The translations under genes were made by a program, and so were the position numbers. The notes under the pieces are model-generated. The model did no database searches, was not told where the DNA came from, and worked only from the letters and a program-made list of their open reading frames with translations. From assembly GCA_041906465.1 (NCBI GenBank), contig JAYRJE010000003.1, positions 310,001-374,000 of the forward strand: a DNA stretch of 64,000 nt, given 5' to 3'. This document shows positions 18,374 to 26,198 of the stretch, one piece after another (position 1 is the stretch's first letter; each line of letters begins with the position of its first letter). The stretch is from Didemnitutus sp041906465. Lineage in GTDB: Bacteria > Verrucomicrobiota > Verrucomicrobiia > Opitutales > Opitutaceae.

Positions 18374-18836
18374 GGAGAAATTCGTTACAACCGGTCACGG
18401 CTAATTTCCGGAAGGACTCACAGCTCGAATCGGTGGCCCCAAGCCGTCGCTCGACTTCGCTTGATCGCGCCACCGGATTGCCGCGGCGGTTAAGTGGCCG
18501 TTGGACTTGGGCCTGAACGGGGCCGGGCGTAAGCAGGTGCGTAGTTAACTTTACCTGTATTGTCCGTCGCGTAGAACCCTTTACTCGCGTTTATCCGCCG
18601 CGTAGTAGGCATTCGACCGTGCTACGCGTAAAATTCGCCGAATAGACGCCGGCCGATGGGACGCAGACCGCCCCGGAGCATTCTGATGTAGATGACTTTC
18701 CCGCGGCCACCTTCAGAAGCGTAGGGATCATTACTGCGGCAGACAGCCGTTCCGAGAAATTTTCACCGATTTGCGATTATCGCATTTACAAAGGCGTCAG
18801 GTGGATACATGGGTTGCTCACAAGTTATCCACGTCG
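18374..18836. other. 463-base boundary region between tniQ and phoH
   Basis: No gene is supported here. The first 160 bases are unremarkable GC-rich sequence. From about 18539 the region holds the putative transposase-binding repeats. After 18735 the sequence turns locally AT-rich (TTTGCGATTATCGCATTTAC) and contains three DnaA-box-like 9-mers close to the phoH start: GTGGATACA at 18801, TTGCTCACA at 18814 and TTATCCACG at 18825. The shift in character at about 18745 is where I place the likely element/chromosome junction. Confidence 0.5.
18539..18734. repeat. GCGTAG-N4-CWTTAC repeats, putative TnsB-binding sites
   Basis: Copies begin at 18539 (GCGTAGTTAACTTTAC), 18569 (GCGTAGAACCCTTTAC), 18600 (GCGTAGTAGGCATTCG) and 18719 (GCGTAGGGATCATTAC). 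A core in the opposite direction (CTACGC) lies at 18622. The first three are 30 and 31 bp apart. The bases before the second and third copies also agree (TGTCCGTC and TATCCGCC). This arrangement, several imperfect repeats beside transposition genes, is what is expected of TnsB-binding sites at a Tn7-like end. I did not find a matching inverted set elsewhere in the window. Confidence 0.55.
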
Positions 18837-20375
18837 ATGGAATCCACACTGAGTGGGGTAAAAAATCCACCGCAGCATCACGTTGGCGCGAAGGTTAAGA
18901 CCTACGTTCTCGATACGAACGTCCTGCTGCACGACCCGCAGTCGCTGTTCAAGTTTCAGGAGAACAATCTCGCGATTCCCGTCGAGGTTCTCGAGGAGCT
19001 CGATGCGATAAAAAGCGAGCAGTCGACCGAACGCGGTCGCAACGCCCGCCGCGTGCACCGGCTCCTCCAGGAGTTGTTGCCCGACTCGCACTCCATGCAC
19101 GAGGGCGTGAAGCTGCCGAACGGAGGCACGCTTTCGATCATCATCAATCGCTACCTCGTCGAGAACAACTGGTCGACCCCCGCGATGCAGCGGCTGCGCG
19201 CTGTCGTCTCCGACTTCACGAAGAAGGACAACCGCATCATCGCTGCCGCGCTCTTCGTGCAGGAAACCTTTCCGCCGCCCACGATCCTCGTCACGAAGGA
19301 CGTCAACGTGCAGCTTAAGGCGCGCGCCGTCGGTCTCGAAGCGGAAGACTACCTCAACGACAAGGTGCCCGAGGCACCCGACACCGACTCGTATCAAACG
19401 CTCTCGCTCGACGTCTATGAGATGCAGCGCTTCTTCTCCGAAGGACAGATGGCCATCGCGGACGATGTCGCGCACAAACTCTACCTGAACGAATACGTCC
19501 TGCTCATGACGCCCGAGGGCAAGACCGCTCCGGGACGCTACTACGGCCAAGGCGTCGTGCGCCGCTTGCGGTTCCCTGAGTTCGTGAAAGCCCCCGGCGG
19601 CATCCCGATCCGCCCGCGCAATCTCGAGCAGCAGTTCTTCATGGACGCGCTGATGGACGACTCCATCTCGCTCATCACCTGCTTCGGCAAGGCCGGCACC
19701 GGCAAGACGCTCCTCTCGACCGGCTGCGCGCTGCACCAGATCACGGATCCGGAAAACGCCCGCTACGACGGACTCTCGATTTCCCGCCCCGTCATCGCGC
19801 TCGGCAAGGACATCGGTTTCCTTCCCGGCTCGCTCGAAGAGAAGATGAAGCCCTGGCTGCAGCCCTATCACGACGCGCTCGAAGTGCTGATGCCCTCCAA
19901 GCCGCCGAAGGAACCGCAATTCGCGGCGAAGAAGGTCGGCAAGAAGAAGCGCAAGCACGACGAGATCATCGGCAGCATGACTGCGCCGCAGCCCGCGCAC
20001 GGCGGCGGCAACGGCAATGGCAACGGCCTCCCGCCGATGAAGCCCTACGAGCGCCTGATCAAGAACGGTCTCGTGGAGATCGAGGCGCTGTGTTTCATCC
20101 GCGGCCGCTCGATCGCGCGACGCTTCTTCATCTTGGACGAAGCGCAGCAGCTCACGCCGCACGAGGTGAAGACCGTGATCACACGCATTTCCGAGAGTTC
20201 GAAGATCGTGCTCATTGGCGACCCGGCGCAGATCGACAACCCTTACGTCGATGCGCGCAGCAACGGCCTCGTCTTCTGCCACAATCGAATGAAGGGCCAG
20301 TCGCTCCACGCGCACGTGAAGCTCTCGAAAGGCGAGCGCTCCCGCCTCGCCGAACTCGCGGCGGATTTGCTCTGA
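18837..20375 (+). CDS. phoH: PIN-PhoH (PhoH2-type) ATPase/RNase
   Basis: 512 aa from the ATG at 18837; upstream codons from 18771 are unlikely to be translated. An N-terminal PIN domain (about residues 17-155) starts KTYVLDTNVLLHDP with the catalytic Asp, has further acidic residues in VEVLEELDAIK and ends with ILVTKDVNVQLKA. A C-terminal PhoH ATPase follows: Walker A GKAGTGKT and Walker B RRFFILDEAQQ, with IGDPAQIDNPY. A Gly/Asn/His low-complexity insertion (HGGGNGNGNG) interrupts the ATPase domain. PhoH2 proteins are known as sequence-specific RNA helicase/ribonucleases. It is the first gene of the conserved chromosomal part. Confidence 0.9.
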   Translation: MESTLSGVKNPPQHHVGAKVKTYVLDTNVLLHDPQSLFKFQENNLAIPVEVLEELDAIKSEQSTERGRNARRVHRLLQELLPDSHSMHEGVKLPNGGTLSIIINRYLVENNWSTPAMQRLRAVVSDFTKKDNRIIAAALFVQETFPPPTILVTKDVNVQLKARAVGLEAEDYLNDKVPEAPDTDSYQTLSLDVYEMQRFFSEGQMAIADDVAHKLYLNEYVLLMTPEGKTAPGRYYGQGVVRRLRFPEFVKAPGGIPIRPRNLEQQFFMDALMDDSISLITCFGKAGTGKTLLSTGCALHQITDPENARYDGLSISRPVIALGKDIGFLPGSLEEKMKPWLQPYHDALEVLMPSKPPKEPQFAAKKVGKKKRKHDEIIGSMTAPQPAHGGGNGNGNGLPPMKPYERLIKNGLVEIEALCFIRGRSIARRFFILDEAQQLTPHEVKTVITRISESSKIVLIGDPAQIDNPYVDARSNGLVFCHNRMKGQSLHAHVKLSKGERSRLAELAADLL

Positions 20376-20399
20376 ATCGGCCCAACGTCACGCCGCGGT

Positions 20400-20600
20400 C
20401 GCATTCGCGTCACCGCGCTGGCTTGCCCGCAGCAGCCGACGTAAGTCGGCGGTTTCGCTTCCGGCATGTTTAGCCGGTGTCGTCCAACCGACTTACGTCC
20501 ACGTTAGGTGGCGCGCTTGGGCGCCACTTCGCTGACGAACCTCCGATCTCGTTCACACGAGTGGCGCGCGAGCACGCCACCTACGTCGCCTCGGCGCGGC
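20400..20600. repeat. Imperfect palindromes between phoH and a DUF6580 gene
   Basis: The gap contains two arms GACGTAAGTCGG (near 20439) and CCGACTTACGTC (near 20488) in inverted orientation, followed by GTGGCGCGCTTGGGCGCCAC (20509-20528) and by GTGGCGCGCGAGCACGCCAC (20562-20581) then CTACGTCGC. The same words (GCGCGCCAC, CTACGTCG) recur near 21474 and 25960. This looks like a REP/BIME-like repeat cluster that can form stem-loops at the 3' ends of the convergent genes on either side. Confidence 0.5.
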
Positions 20601-20654
20601 ACGCCAAGCCGGGCGCCGAAGATCTCGGAAACGTCAACCCTCCGTCGGAACGCA

Positions 20655-21287
20655 TCATTCCGCCTTCGCCGTTTCTTCCTTGGCGGGCGCGGCTGCTTCT
20701 TCGCTCTCTTCGTCCTCTTCCTCGCTGTCGAGCAGGCTCGGTTCGCCTTTGCGCGAGGCGATCAGCTCCATGAGGCCGGCGAAAAGGCCGGTGAACATCA
20801 GGTCGCCGAACAGCGTGTTCCTGAAAAAATAGATCGTGGGCGGGAATTCCGGATGCCCGATCGTCAGCGCCTGCCACCAGCCGGCGAGCGTCTTCGCATA
20901 AAAGGGATCGGACCACCACGACTGCGTGTTGGTGACGACATAGAACAGCAACGCGCCGAACAGACTGCCATTGAGCAGCCACAACCACGACTTCCGGGTC
21001 GCCACCCAGCGTCCGATCAGCATCGCCGCCGCGAAGCAGGCGAAACGCGCGATGTAACCCGCCGTCGGCAGCGCGTAGCCGTATTCGCGGGCGTAAAACC
21101 AGTTGATGTAGATGTCCGATGCGCACAGTGCCACGAACGGCACCGCCCAGGTCCAACGCTTGCGAAAATAAACCGCGCCGCAAAACGCGATCGCCATGAT
21201 CGGCGAGATGTTCGCGAACGAAAAATCCATCGTCGCGAGCACGCGGAAGAGCGCGGCGATCAAAATGAGAACGATGGGCAGCCACAT
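20655..21287 (-). CDS. DUF6580-type integral membrane protein
   Basis: 210 aa with an N-terminal membrane segment (LPIVLILIAALFRVLA) and about five further helices (AVPFVALCASDIYINWFY, FACFAAAMLIGRWVA, LNGSLFGALLFYVVTN, LMFTGLFAGLMELI). The pattern of ALMDFSFANISPIMAIAFCGA-like N-terminus followed by RKRW and a final loop WWQALTIGHPEF matches the DUF6580 family as I remember it; function unknown. The C-terminus is a highly acidic Glu-rich tail (SEEEDEESEEAA). It stands alone, convergent with phoH. Confidence 0.7.
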   Translation of the reverse strand: MWLPIVLILIAALFRVLATMDFSFANISPIMAIAFCGAVYFRKRWTWAVPFVALCASDIYINWFYAREYGYALPTAGYIARFACFAAAMLIGRWVATRKSWLWLLNGSLFGALLFYVVTNTQSWWSDPFYAKTLAGWWQALTIGHPEFPPTIYFFRNTLFGDLMFTGLFAGLMELIASRKGEPSLLDSEEEDEESEEAAAPAKEETAKAE

Positions 21288-21519
21288 GACGCCTTCACTA
21301 GTGGGAACTCTGCCGCGGAAGACAAGCGCGGGGTCTGTCCTTGTCGGATACGGCAGACGCGCAGTCGTTTGCCGGAAATTTCGACCTCGACCATTGGACG
21401 AACGCGAATCGCGAGGCAGGTTGCGCGCTGGCGCGCAGCGCGATCGATCCCGGGCTCGAACAAGGGGCGCGGCGAGCGCGCCACCTAGTTGTGGGCCGGC
21501 GCTCCGGCCTCTCGTGCCC
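21288..21519. other. Intergenic region with repeat remnants
   Basis: 232 bases between the DUF6580 gene start and the adenosyltransferase stop. It holds GTTGCGCGCTGGCGCGCAGCGCG (dyad, about 21420-21442) and GCGAGCGCGCCACCTAG (about 21472-21488), related to the repeat words after phoH and near 25900. The promoter of the DUF6580 gene must lie here. No coding frame is credible. Confidence 0.35.
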
Positions 21520-22086
21520 TCACTCGTTCTCCGCCACGCGCGCTTGCAGCCAGAGCAAATCCGAAACGCGGTTCAGATACTGCAGCAGCAGCGGACGCAC
21601 GGTCCTGCCGTGCGCGGCGAGACCGGAGACGCGACGCTCGGCGCGACGCGCGGCGGTGCGGGCGAGTTCGAAGGCGGCGGCATGCACGTTTGCCCCCGGC
21701 GTGGCCCAGCCGTCGAATTTCGGGCCGCGCGCTTCGATCGCCGCGACCGCCTGATCGATCCGCGCCAGCGCGGCATCGTCGATTTTCGAAAACTTGGACC
21801 TGGCGTAGCGCTCCGCGTCGCTCTCGGCGCAGGCAATCTCGCCCATCAGCGCGACCAGCTCCTGCTGGATTCGCTCGAGTTCCGAACGGTCCGCCCCGGT
21901 CGGCTGAGTCGCTTTGGCGAAGCCGATCGCGGCATTCAGTTCGTCGAGCGTGCCGACGGCCTCGATTTGCGGATGGTGCTTCGGCACGCGCTGGCCGTAG
22001 AGCAGGGAAGTGGTGCCGTCGTCGCCGGTGCGCGTGGCGATCGAGCGGGAGGACGGTGGGGTGGACTCGGCCATGGCGCCGCTCAC
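21520..22086 (-). CDS. PduO-type cob(I)alamin adenosyltransferase
   Basis: 188 aa from a GTG overlapping the stop of def (GTGA at 22083-22086). The product transfers adenosyl from ATP to cob(I)alamin to make adenosylcobalamin. Family signatures: TRTGDDGTTSLLYGQRVPKH (ATP-binding loop), VGTLDELNAAIGFAK, the RTAARRAERRV helix and LLQYLNRVSDLLWLQAR near the C-terminus. It implies use of vitamin B12 coenzymes. Co-transcription with def is suggested by the overlap but the two functions are unrelated. Confidence 0.9.
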   Translation of the reverse strand: MSGAMAESTPPSSRSIATRTGDDGTTSLLYGQRVPKHHPQIEAVGTLDELNAAIGFAKATQPTGADRSELERIQQELVALMGEIACAESDAERYARSKFSKIDDAALARIDQAVAAIEARGPKFDGWATPGANVHAAAFELARTAARRAERRVSGLAAHGRTVRPLLLQYLNRVSDLLWLQARVAENE

Positions 22087-22649
22087 TTTTTCGCGGCCTC
22101 GCGCGTCTGCTTTTTCAGCGCCTTCAGCTGCGGTTCGAGCTCGGCAAGCGTTTCCTTGTCCATGCGCGAGATGAAGAGCACGCCGTTCAGGTGATCGGCC
22201 TCGTGTTGCACGCAGCGGGCGAAGAGGCCGTTGCAGCGCAACGTGTGCGGCGTGCCGTGCTCGTCCTGGTATTTTACGGCGATCTCGTCGGGGCGCATGA
22301 CATCGCCGCGGATTTCCGGAAACGACAGGCAGCCTTCCTCCATCGAAGTTTGCGGCTCGGGCACGGCATCGATCACGGGATTCGTGATCACCATCGGCAT
22401 GAAAAGCTCGAGCGGTGGCTTCGCCCCGTCGAGCTCCCAGTCGAAATCCACGTCGGTTTCGCGCAGATCGACGACGCAGAGCTGAATTGCCTGACCAATC
22501 TGGTGTGCGGCCAGACCGATGCCGTGCGCGCTGTGCATCGCATCCGTCATCTCCGCTGCGAGTTTGCGCAGCCCCGCGTCGTGGGTCGTGATTTTCGCGC
22601 CCTTTTTGCGGAGCACGGGGTCATCGTAGTGAACAATTCGCAGCGGCAT
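22083..22649 (-). CDS. def: Peptide deformylase
   Basis: 188 aa. Removes the formyl group from the N-terminal Met of new proteins in the cytosol. All three motifs are present: HGIGLAAHQIG (residues 42-52), EGCLSFP with metal ligand Cys107, and QHEADHLNG with His149, Glu150 and His153. The N-terminus IVHYDDPVLRKKGAKI is typical. Length is normal for the family. The start at 22649 is fixed by homology to the usual MxLxIVxYxDPxL beginning; the next gene upstream (22728) is divergent. Confidence 0.95.
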   Translation of the reverse strand: MPLRIVHYDDPVLRKKGAKITTHDAGLRKLAAEMTDAMHSAHGIGLAAHQIGQAIQLCVVDLRETDVDFDWELDGAKPPLELFMPMVITNPVIDAVPEPQTSMEEGCLSFPEIRGDVMRPDEIAVKYQDEHGTPHTLRCNGLFARCVQHEADHLNGVLFISRMDKETLAELEPQLKALKKQTREAAKK

Positions 22650-22727
22650 GGGTCGTATCGTGCGCAGCGTATTTGTCCGCGCAAGTTGCGCGCAAATAAA
22701 TAGTTTTCGCCTCCGCCGCACCACGCT

Positions 22728-24407
22728 ATGCCCACTCGCATGTCGAAGCCCGCAACCGCTCTCCCTGGCACGATCTCCGTCGCTTGGGTTGCGGGCGTGC
22801 TCGCTGGCGTGGCGCTGCTCGCCGTGGCGTGGCTGCTGCCGGTCAACGTCAAATCCCTCAACCCCGCGTTGCTGCGCGAGGCCGGGCGCGACACGCCAAC
22901 CGTCGCCGCGTTTGCCCGGTCGCTGCTCGACCTCGATCGGCCGGGCCCGGCCGAACTGGTTCTCGATGCCGCACGTGCGGTGAACGATCCCGGCGCCGGC
23001 GCCGTGGGCGTGATTTTTACGGACTATCAGAAACGTCACCGAGACATGATTCCGTGGGGCGGCTGGGACCCGGCGCTGGAGCCGCTGCTCATCGGGCGCA
23101 CCGCCGCCTCGCCGGCGGAGTCCACTCCCGTCCTCCGCTTCCTCGTAACCACGCAGGCGCGCGACACGCTGCGGAAATACCTCGCGATCTCCCGGCTTCC
23201 CGGCGTCCAGGCGCTCCTCAAAACCGCGGAGCTCACGACCACGCAGCGCTTCGTCCCCGCCAGTCGCCCCGGCGGCCAGCCGCTCGATGCCGTGATTCTG
23301 CTTGCCGCGTATCTCTGGCAGACGGAGCGACTCGCGCCGACGCTTTCGCGTGAAGTCCGCTCGCTCGCCGAGACCGCCGTGTCCACCGGTCAAATGGGCG
23401 CGCTCGAGGAATTTTATCTCGATCTCCTCACGCTCGGCAAACGCCTCAACTGGGTGCAACTCTCCGAGTTGCTCCGCACCGCGTCGAATCCCGGCACGGT
23501 CGCACAATTCGCGCACCTCACGCGCGTCGCGCCCGAGCACCTGCCGGTTATCTACACGGCCGCGCTGATGACCAGGTCGGCCGATGGCGTGGCGCGCTAC
23601 CTGATCGCATTCGGCAAACCCGGCGCCGAAAACCTCCGCCTCGCGCTGGCGAACGGCGAAGGCGCCATTCGCCAGCTCGTCACGCGACAGGCGCCCGTCG
23701 TGCAGGGCTCCGGACTCGAGTTCGAATTCGGCGCCGGTTTTGTGCTGCGCCATCCCGAGCTGGCGATTCTCGCCAAATACGGCGCCTTCCTCGTCGGCAT
23801 TTTCCTGCTCTTCCGCTCGATCGACCTGCGCTTGTTTTTCCCCGAAGAAAAACGGCTGCATGGCGCGTTTCCGCGCATGGGCAGCGGCGTGCTCGCCAGC
23901 ATCCTGACGTTCATCTTCTTCGTGTTTTCCGAGCCGTTCCTCCTCAAAGCCGCGGCCGCCACCGAATACCAGTTCCGTCTCATCATCCCCATCCTCGGCC
24001 AGACCGCCACGTCGGCCGTGAAGCAGACTTCAACCAACGCTCCCCTCATGGACACCGCCACCATCCTCTCGATCACCGTCTTCGCCGCGCTGCAGGTCGG
24101 CATGTATGTGATTTGCCTGCTCAAGCTCGCCGAGGTCGACCGCCAATCACTGCCGGCCGCGATGAAACTCCGGCTCGTCGAGAACGAGGAAAACCTCTTC
24201 GACGGCGGCCTCTACATCGGCATCGCCGGCACCGCCACGGCGCTCGTGCTCCAGGTGATGGGGCTCATCGAGGCCAATCTCCTCGCCGCCTACTCGTCGA
24301 ATCTCTTCGGCATCATCTGCGTCGCGCTCGTGAAGATCCGCCACGTGCGGAACTACAAGCGCAAGCTCATCCTCGAAGCCCAGCAGGCCGCTCCGATCGT
24401 CGCCTGA
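22728..24407 (+). CDS. Lineage-specific multi-pass membrane protein
   Basis: 559 aa (start 22728, or 22740 at the second ATG). An N-terminal membrane segment (VAWVAGVLAGVALLAVAWLL) is followed by a large extracytoplasmic part of about 320 residues rich in Ala/Leu helices, resembling helical repeats, and then by several membrane helices (YGAFLVGIFLLFRSID, VLASILTFIFFVFSEPFLL, ILSITVFAALQVGMYVICL, YIGIAGTATALVLQVMG). I do not recognise the family. It is followed 21 bases later by the coiled-coil/protease-like gene, so the two probably form an operon and may work as one complex at the inner membrane. Confidence 0.7.
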   Translation: MPTRMSKPATALPGTISVAWVAGVLAGVALLAVAWLLPVNVKSLNPALLREAGRDTPTVAAFARSLLDLDRPGPAELVLDAARAVNDPGAGAVGVIFTDYQKRHRDMIPWGGWDPALEPLLIGRTAASPAESTPVLRFLVTTQARDTLRKYLAISRLPGVQALLKTAELTTTQRFVPASRPGGQPLDAVILLAAYLWQTERLAPTLSREVRSLAETAVSTGQMGALEEFYLDLLTLGKRLNWVQLSELLRTASNPGTVAQFAHLTRVAPEHLPVIYTAALMTRSADGVARYLIAFGKPGAENLRLALANGEGAIRQLVTRQAPVVQGSGLEFEFGAGFVLRHPELAILAKYGAFLVGIFLLFRSIDLRLFFPEEKRLHGAFPRMGSGVLASILTFIFFVFSEPFLLKAAAATEYQFRLIIPILGQTATSAVKQTSTNAPLMDTATILSITVFAALQVGMYVICLLKLAEVDRQSLPAAMKLRLVENEENLFDGGLYIGIAGTATALVLQVMGLIEANLLAAYSSNLFGIICVALVKIRHVRNYKRKLILEAQQAAPIVA

Positions 24408-24428
24408 CCGGCCGCCCTCCGCGCCGTC

Positions 24429-25826
24429 ATGAACAAGACGCTTCTCCTCATCATCTGCGACTTCCTGTTGCTCAACCTCCTCGCGCTCACGCGCTGGGAA
24501 AAGGCCGAGCCGCAGCGTCCGCTCGACACCCCGGCGCCGACCGCGGTGTCCGCCGCCGCCGCGCCCGCGGTGAACGCCGACATGGTCGAACTCATGCGCG
24601 TTTCCCTCGAGGACGAGAAAGCCGCCCGCGACCAACTCGCCGCGCAACTTACCACCACCACCGGCACGCTCACCGAACGCGAGAAAGCGCTCTCCCAACT
24701 CGAGCAGCAGAAGCAACAGCTGCAAGGCGCGCTCTCCTCGACGACCGCGGCCGCCAAGGAGCTCGAGAAGAAATACTCCGAGGCCACGAACGAAGCGTTC
24801 CTCACCAAAGAGCAGCTGGCCAAGATGCAGCGTGAACTCGAAGAGCGCCGCGCCGAAGCCGAGCGCCAGAAGACCGAACTCGCCAAGATGGAGCGCGCCA
24901 ACGCCGAGGCGCGCCAGCGCATCGAATCGCTCAACGTCGCCGTGAAAGTCGCCGAGCAGGAAAAACAACTGCTCGGCCAAAATCTCACCGAGGCCAAGCA
25001 ACAGATCGAAGTTGAGCGCCAGGAGCGCGCCAAGGTGCAGGAGCAGACGACGCAGCTCGCCCAAGGCGTCGGCCAGCTCGCGGCCAAATCCACCGAACTC
25101 ACGCAGGAGATCCGCGACAACCGTCCGGTGAACCCGAACACGCTCTTCGCCGAGTTCCTCAACAACCGCGTGCAACTGCACGTCACGACGCGTCGCCCCG
25201 GCCTGTTCAGCCCGAGCGTGAAGGACAAGGATTCGCAGACCGTGCTCGTGAGCGACGGCTCGCGCGTTTACGCGCTCGCGCACCTCAGCGACACGCCGTT
25301 CTCGCTCATGTGGGAGAATCCGCCGAACTACGATATGATCGCCGGCCAGCTCACGCGCGGCTCGTTCAAAGCGCCCGTCAGCGAGCTCCGTTTCCTCAAC
25401 GCCGACCCGCGCGTCGTCGTCGTGCCGCTCGATGATTCGCTCGCCGCCGTGATGGGCGCGAAGGTTTACAAGCTCGCGAAGGAGCCCTTCAAGTTTCCGT
25501 CCGTGGTGCTCGTTCGCGCCGACGACGGCCGTTACGGCGAGACGCACTTCCGCATCGACGCGAGCCGCCGCGGTTACGTGAAGATCGACAATCGCATCTC
25601 GACTCGCCTCTTCGGCGAAATCGCGCCGAAGCGCGGCGACCTCGTCTTCGCGCAGACCGGCGATCTCATCGGCATCATGGTCAACAACGACTATTGCGCC
25701 GTGCTGAGCGACTTCAGCGCCGCGCAGACGATCGCCGCCGGCGACAGCGTCCAGCAAAAGAACACCGACGCGGTGTTTCGCGACCTCGCCAATCGCTGGC
25801 TGCGGCTCGACACGCCGTTGCAGTAA
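24429..25826 (+). CDS. Membrane-anchored coiled-coil protein with protease-like C-terminal domain
   Basis: 465 aa. One N-terminal membrane anchor (NKTLLLIICDFLLLNLLALT), then a long coiled coil of about 190 residues full of Glu/Gln/Ala heptads (roughly residues 50-235). The C-terminal half (from about 240) is a beta-rich domain with stretches such as GSRVYALAHLSDTPF, DPRVVVVPLDDSL and RRGDLVFAQTGDLIGIMVNNDYC, which resembles a trypsin-like fold with the late-strand GxxVGI pattern; I see no clear His-Asp-Ser triad, so it may be inactive. It likely acts with the preceding membrane protein. Confidence 0.65.
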   Translation: MNKTLLLIICDFLLLNLLALTRWEKAEPQRPLDTPAPTAVSAAAAPAVNADMVELMRVSLEDEKAARDQLAAQLTTTTGTLTEREKALSQLEQQKQQLQGALSSTTAAAKELEKKYSEATNEAFLTKEQLAKMQRELEERRAEAERQKTELAKMERANAEARQRIESLNVAVKVAEQEKQLLGQNLTEAKQQIEVERQERAKVQEQTTQLAQGVGQLAAKSTELTQEIRDNRPVNPNTLFAEFLNNRVQLHVTTRRPGLFSPSVKDKDSQTVLVSDGSRVYALAHLSDTPFSLMWENPPNYDMIAGQLTRGSFKAPVSELRFLNADPRVVVVPLDDSLAAVMGAKVYKLAKEPFKFPSVVLVRADDGRYGETHFRIDASRRGYVKIDNRISTRLFGEIAPKRGDLVFAQTGDLIGIMVNNDYCAVLSDFSAAQTIAAGDSVQQKNTDAVFRDLANRWLRLDTPLQ

Positions 25827-26198
25827 GAAGCACGACCCGGCGCGGCAGACCGGTATGGTAGCCGACGTGAGTCGGCTGGAGCGAGGTGAGTTGCGCGCTC
25901 GCGCGCAACTCATCCGCATTGCGGATCGCACCGCGTCCGAAAAAGTGGTGCGCAAGCGCGCCACCTACGTCGCGAGCGAGGATTCTTGGGTAGGGCGAAT
26001 CCTCCGGATGAGCCGCTGCTCGAGCGCGGCTCGTCGGGGACGACTCGCCCTACCCACGGCCGCGCTCCCGCGTCTTTGTCGGGTTCGGTCGAAACCGCCT
26101 TACCGCCATAAGCCTGCGCAGCCTCGCCTGACTGCGCGGAGTTATACCGTGCGTGCGCGGCTCGCACACGATGCGGTTTCGTGCACCTTGTCCGCGCC
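25827..26198. other. 372-base gap with several palindromic repeat modules
   Basis: Contents in order: GTAGCCGACGTGAGTCGGCT (about 25859-25878), GTTGCGCGCTCGCGCGCAAC (25890-25909), CGCAAGCGCGCCACCTACGTCGCG (about 25953-25976), then a long imperfect palindrome at 25987-26056 that starts TGGGTAGGGCGA and ends TCGCCCTACCCA. Related modules occur at 29645 and 54166 and the shorter words near 20440-20600 and 21480. No coding frame is supported. The last 140 bases before cydA should hold its promoter; I see no clear regulator site. Confidence 0.6.

Larger units (their letters stand above)
13930..18745 (+). mobile_element. Tn7-like transposition module (tnsA-tnsB-tnsC-tniQ and one end)
   Basis: Four overlapping genes encode all core proteins of a Tn7-like element: a TnsA-like endonuclease, a DDE transposase, an AAA+ regulator and a TniQ protein. 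Immediately after tniQ, 18539-18734, direct repeats of the kind bound by TnsB occur, and from 18837 the gene content becomes housekeeping. I therefore place one element boundary in roughly 18540-18770. A possible terminal ACA lies at 18743-18745, but target-site duplication could not be checked because the other end was not found. The listed span covers only the module and this end; the true element probably extends left and may include the metal-resistance genes. In Tn7 itself tnsA lies next to the end and the operon reads inward, so the orientation here would be atypical. Confidence 0.6.

Noticed and set aside
18539..18734. Possible short CRISPR array because repeats recur at 30-31 bp
   Set aside because: The conserved part is only about 12 bipartite bases with degenerate positions, one core is inverted, the interval is not constant (119 bp to the last copy) and no cas gene is present. 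Transposase-binding sites fit better.
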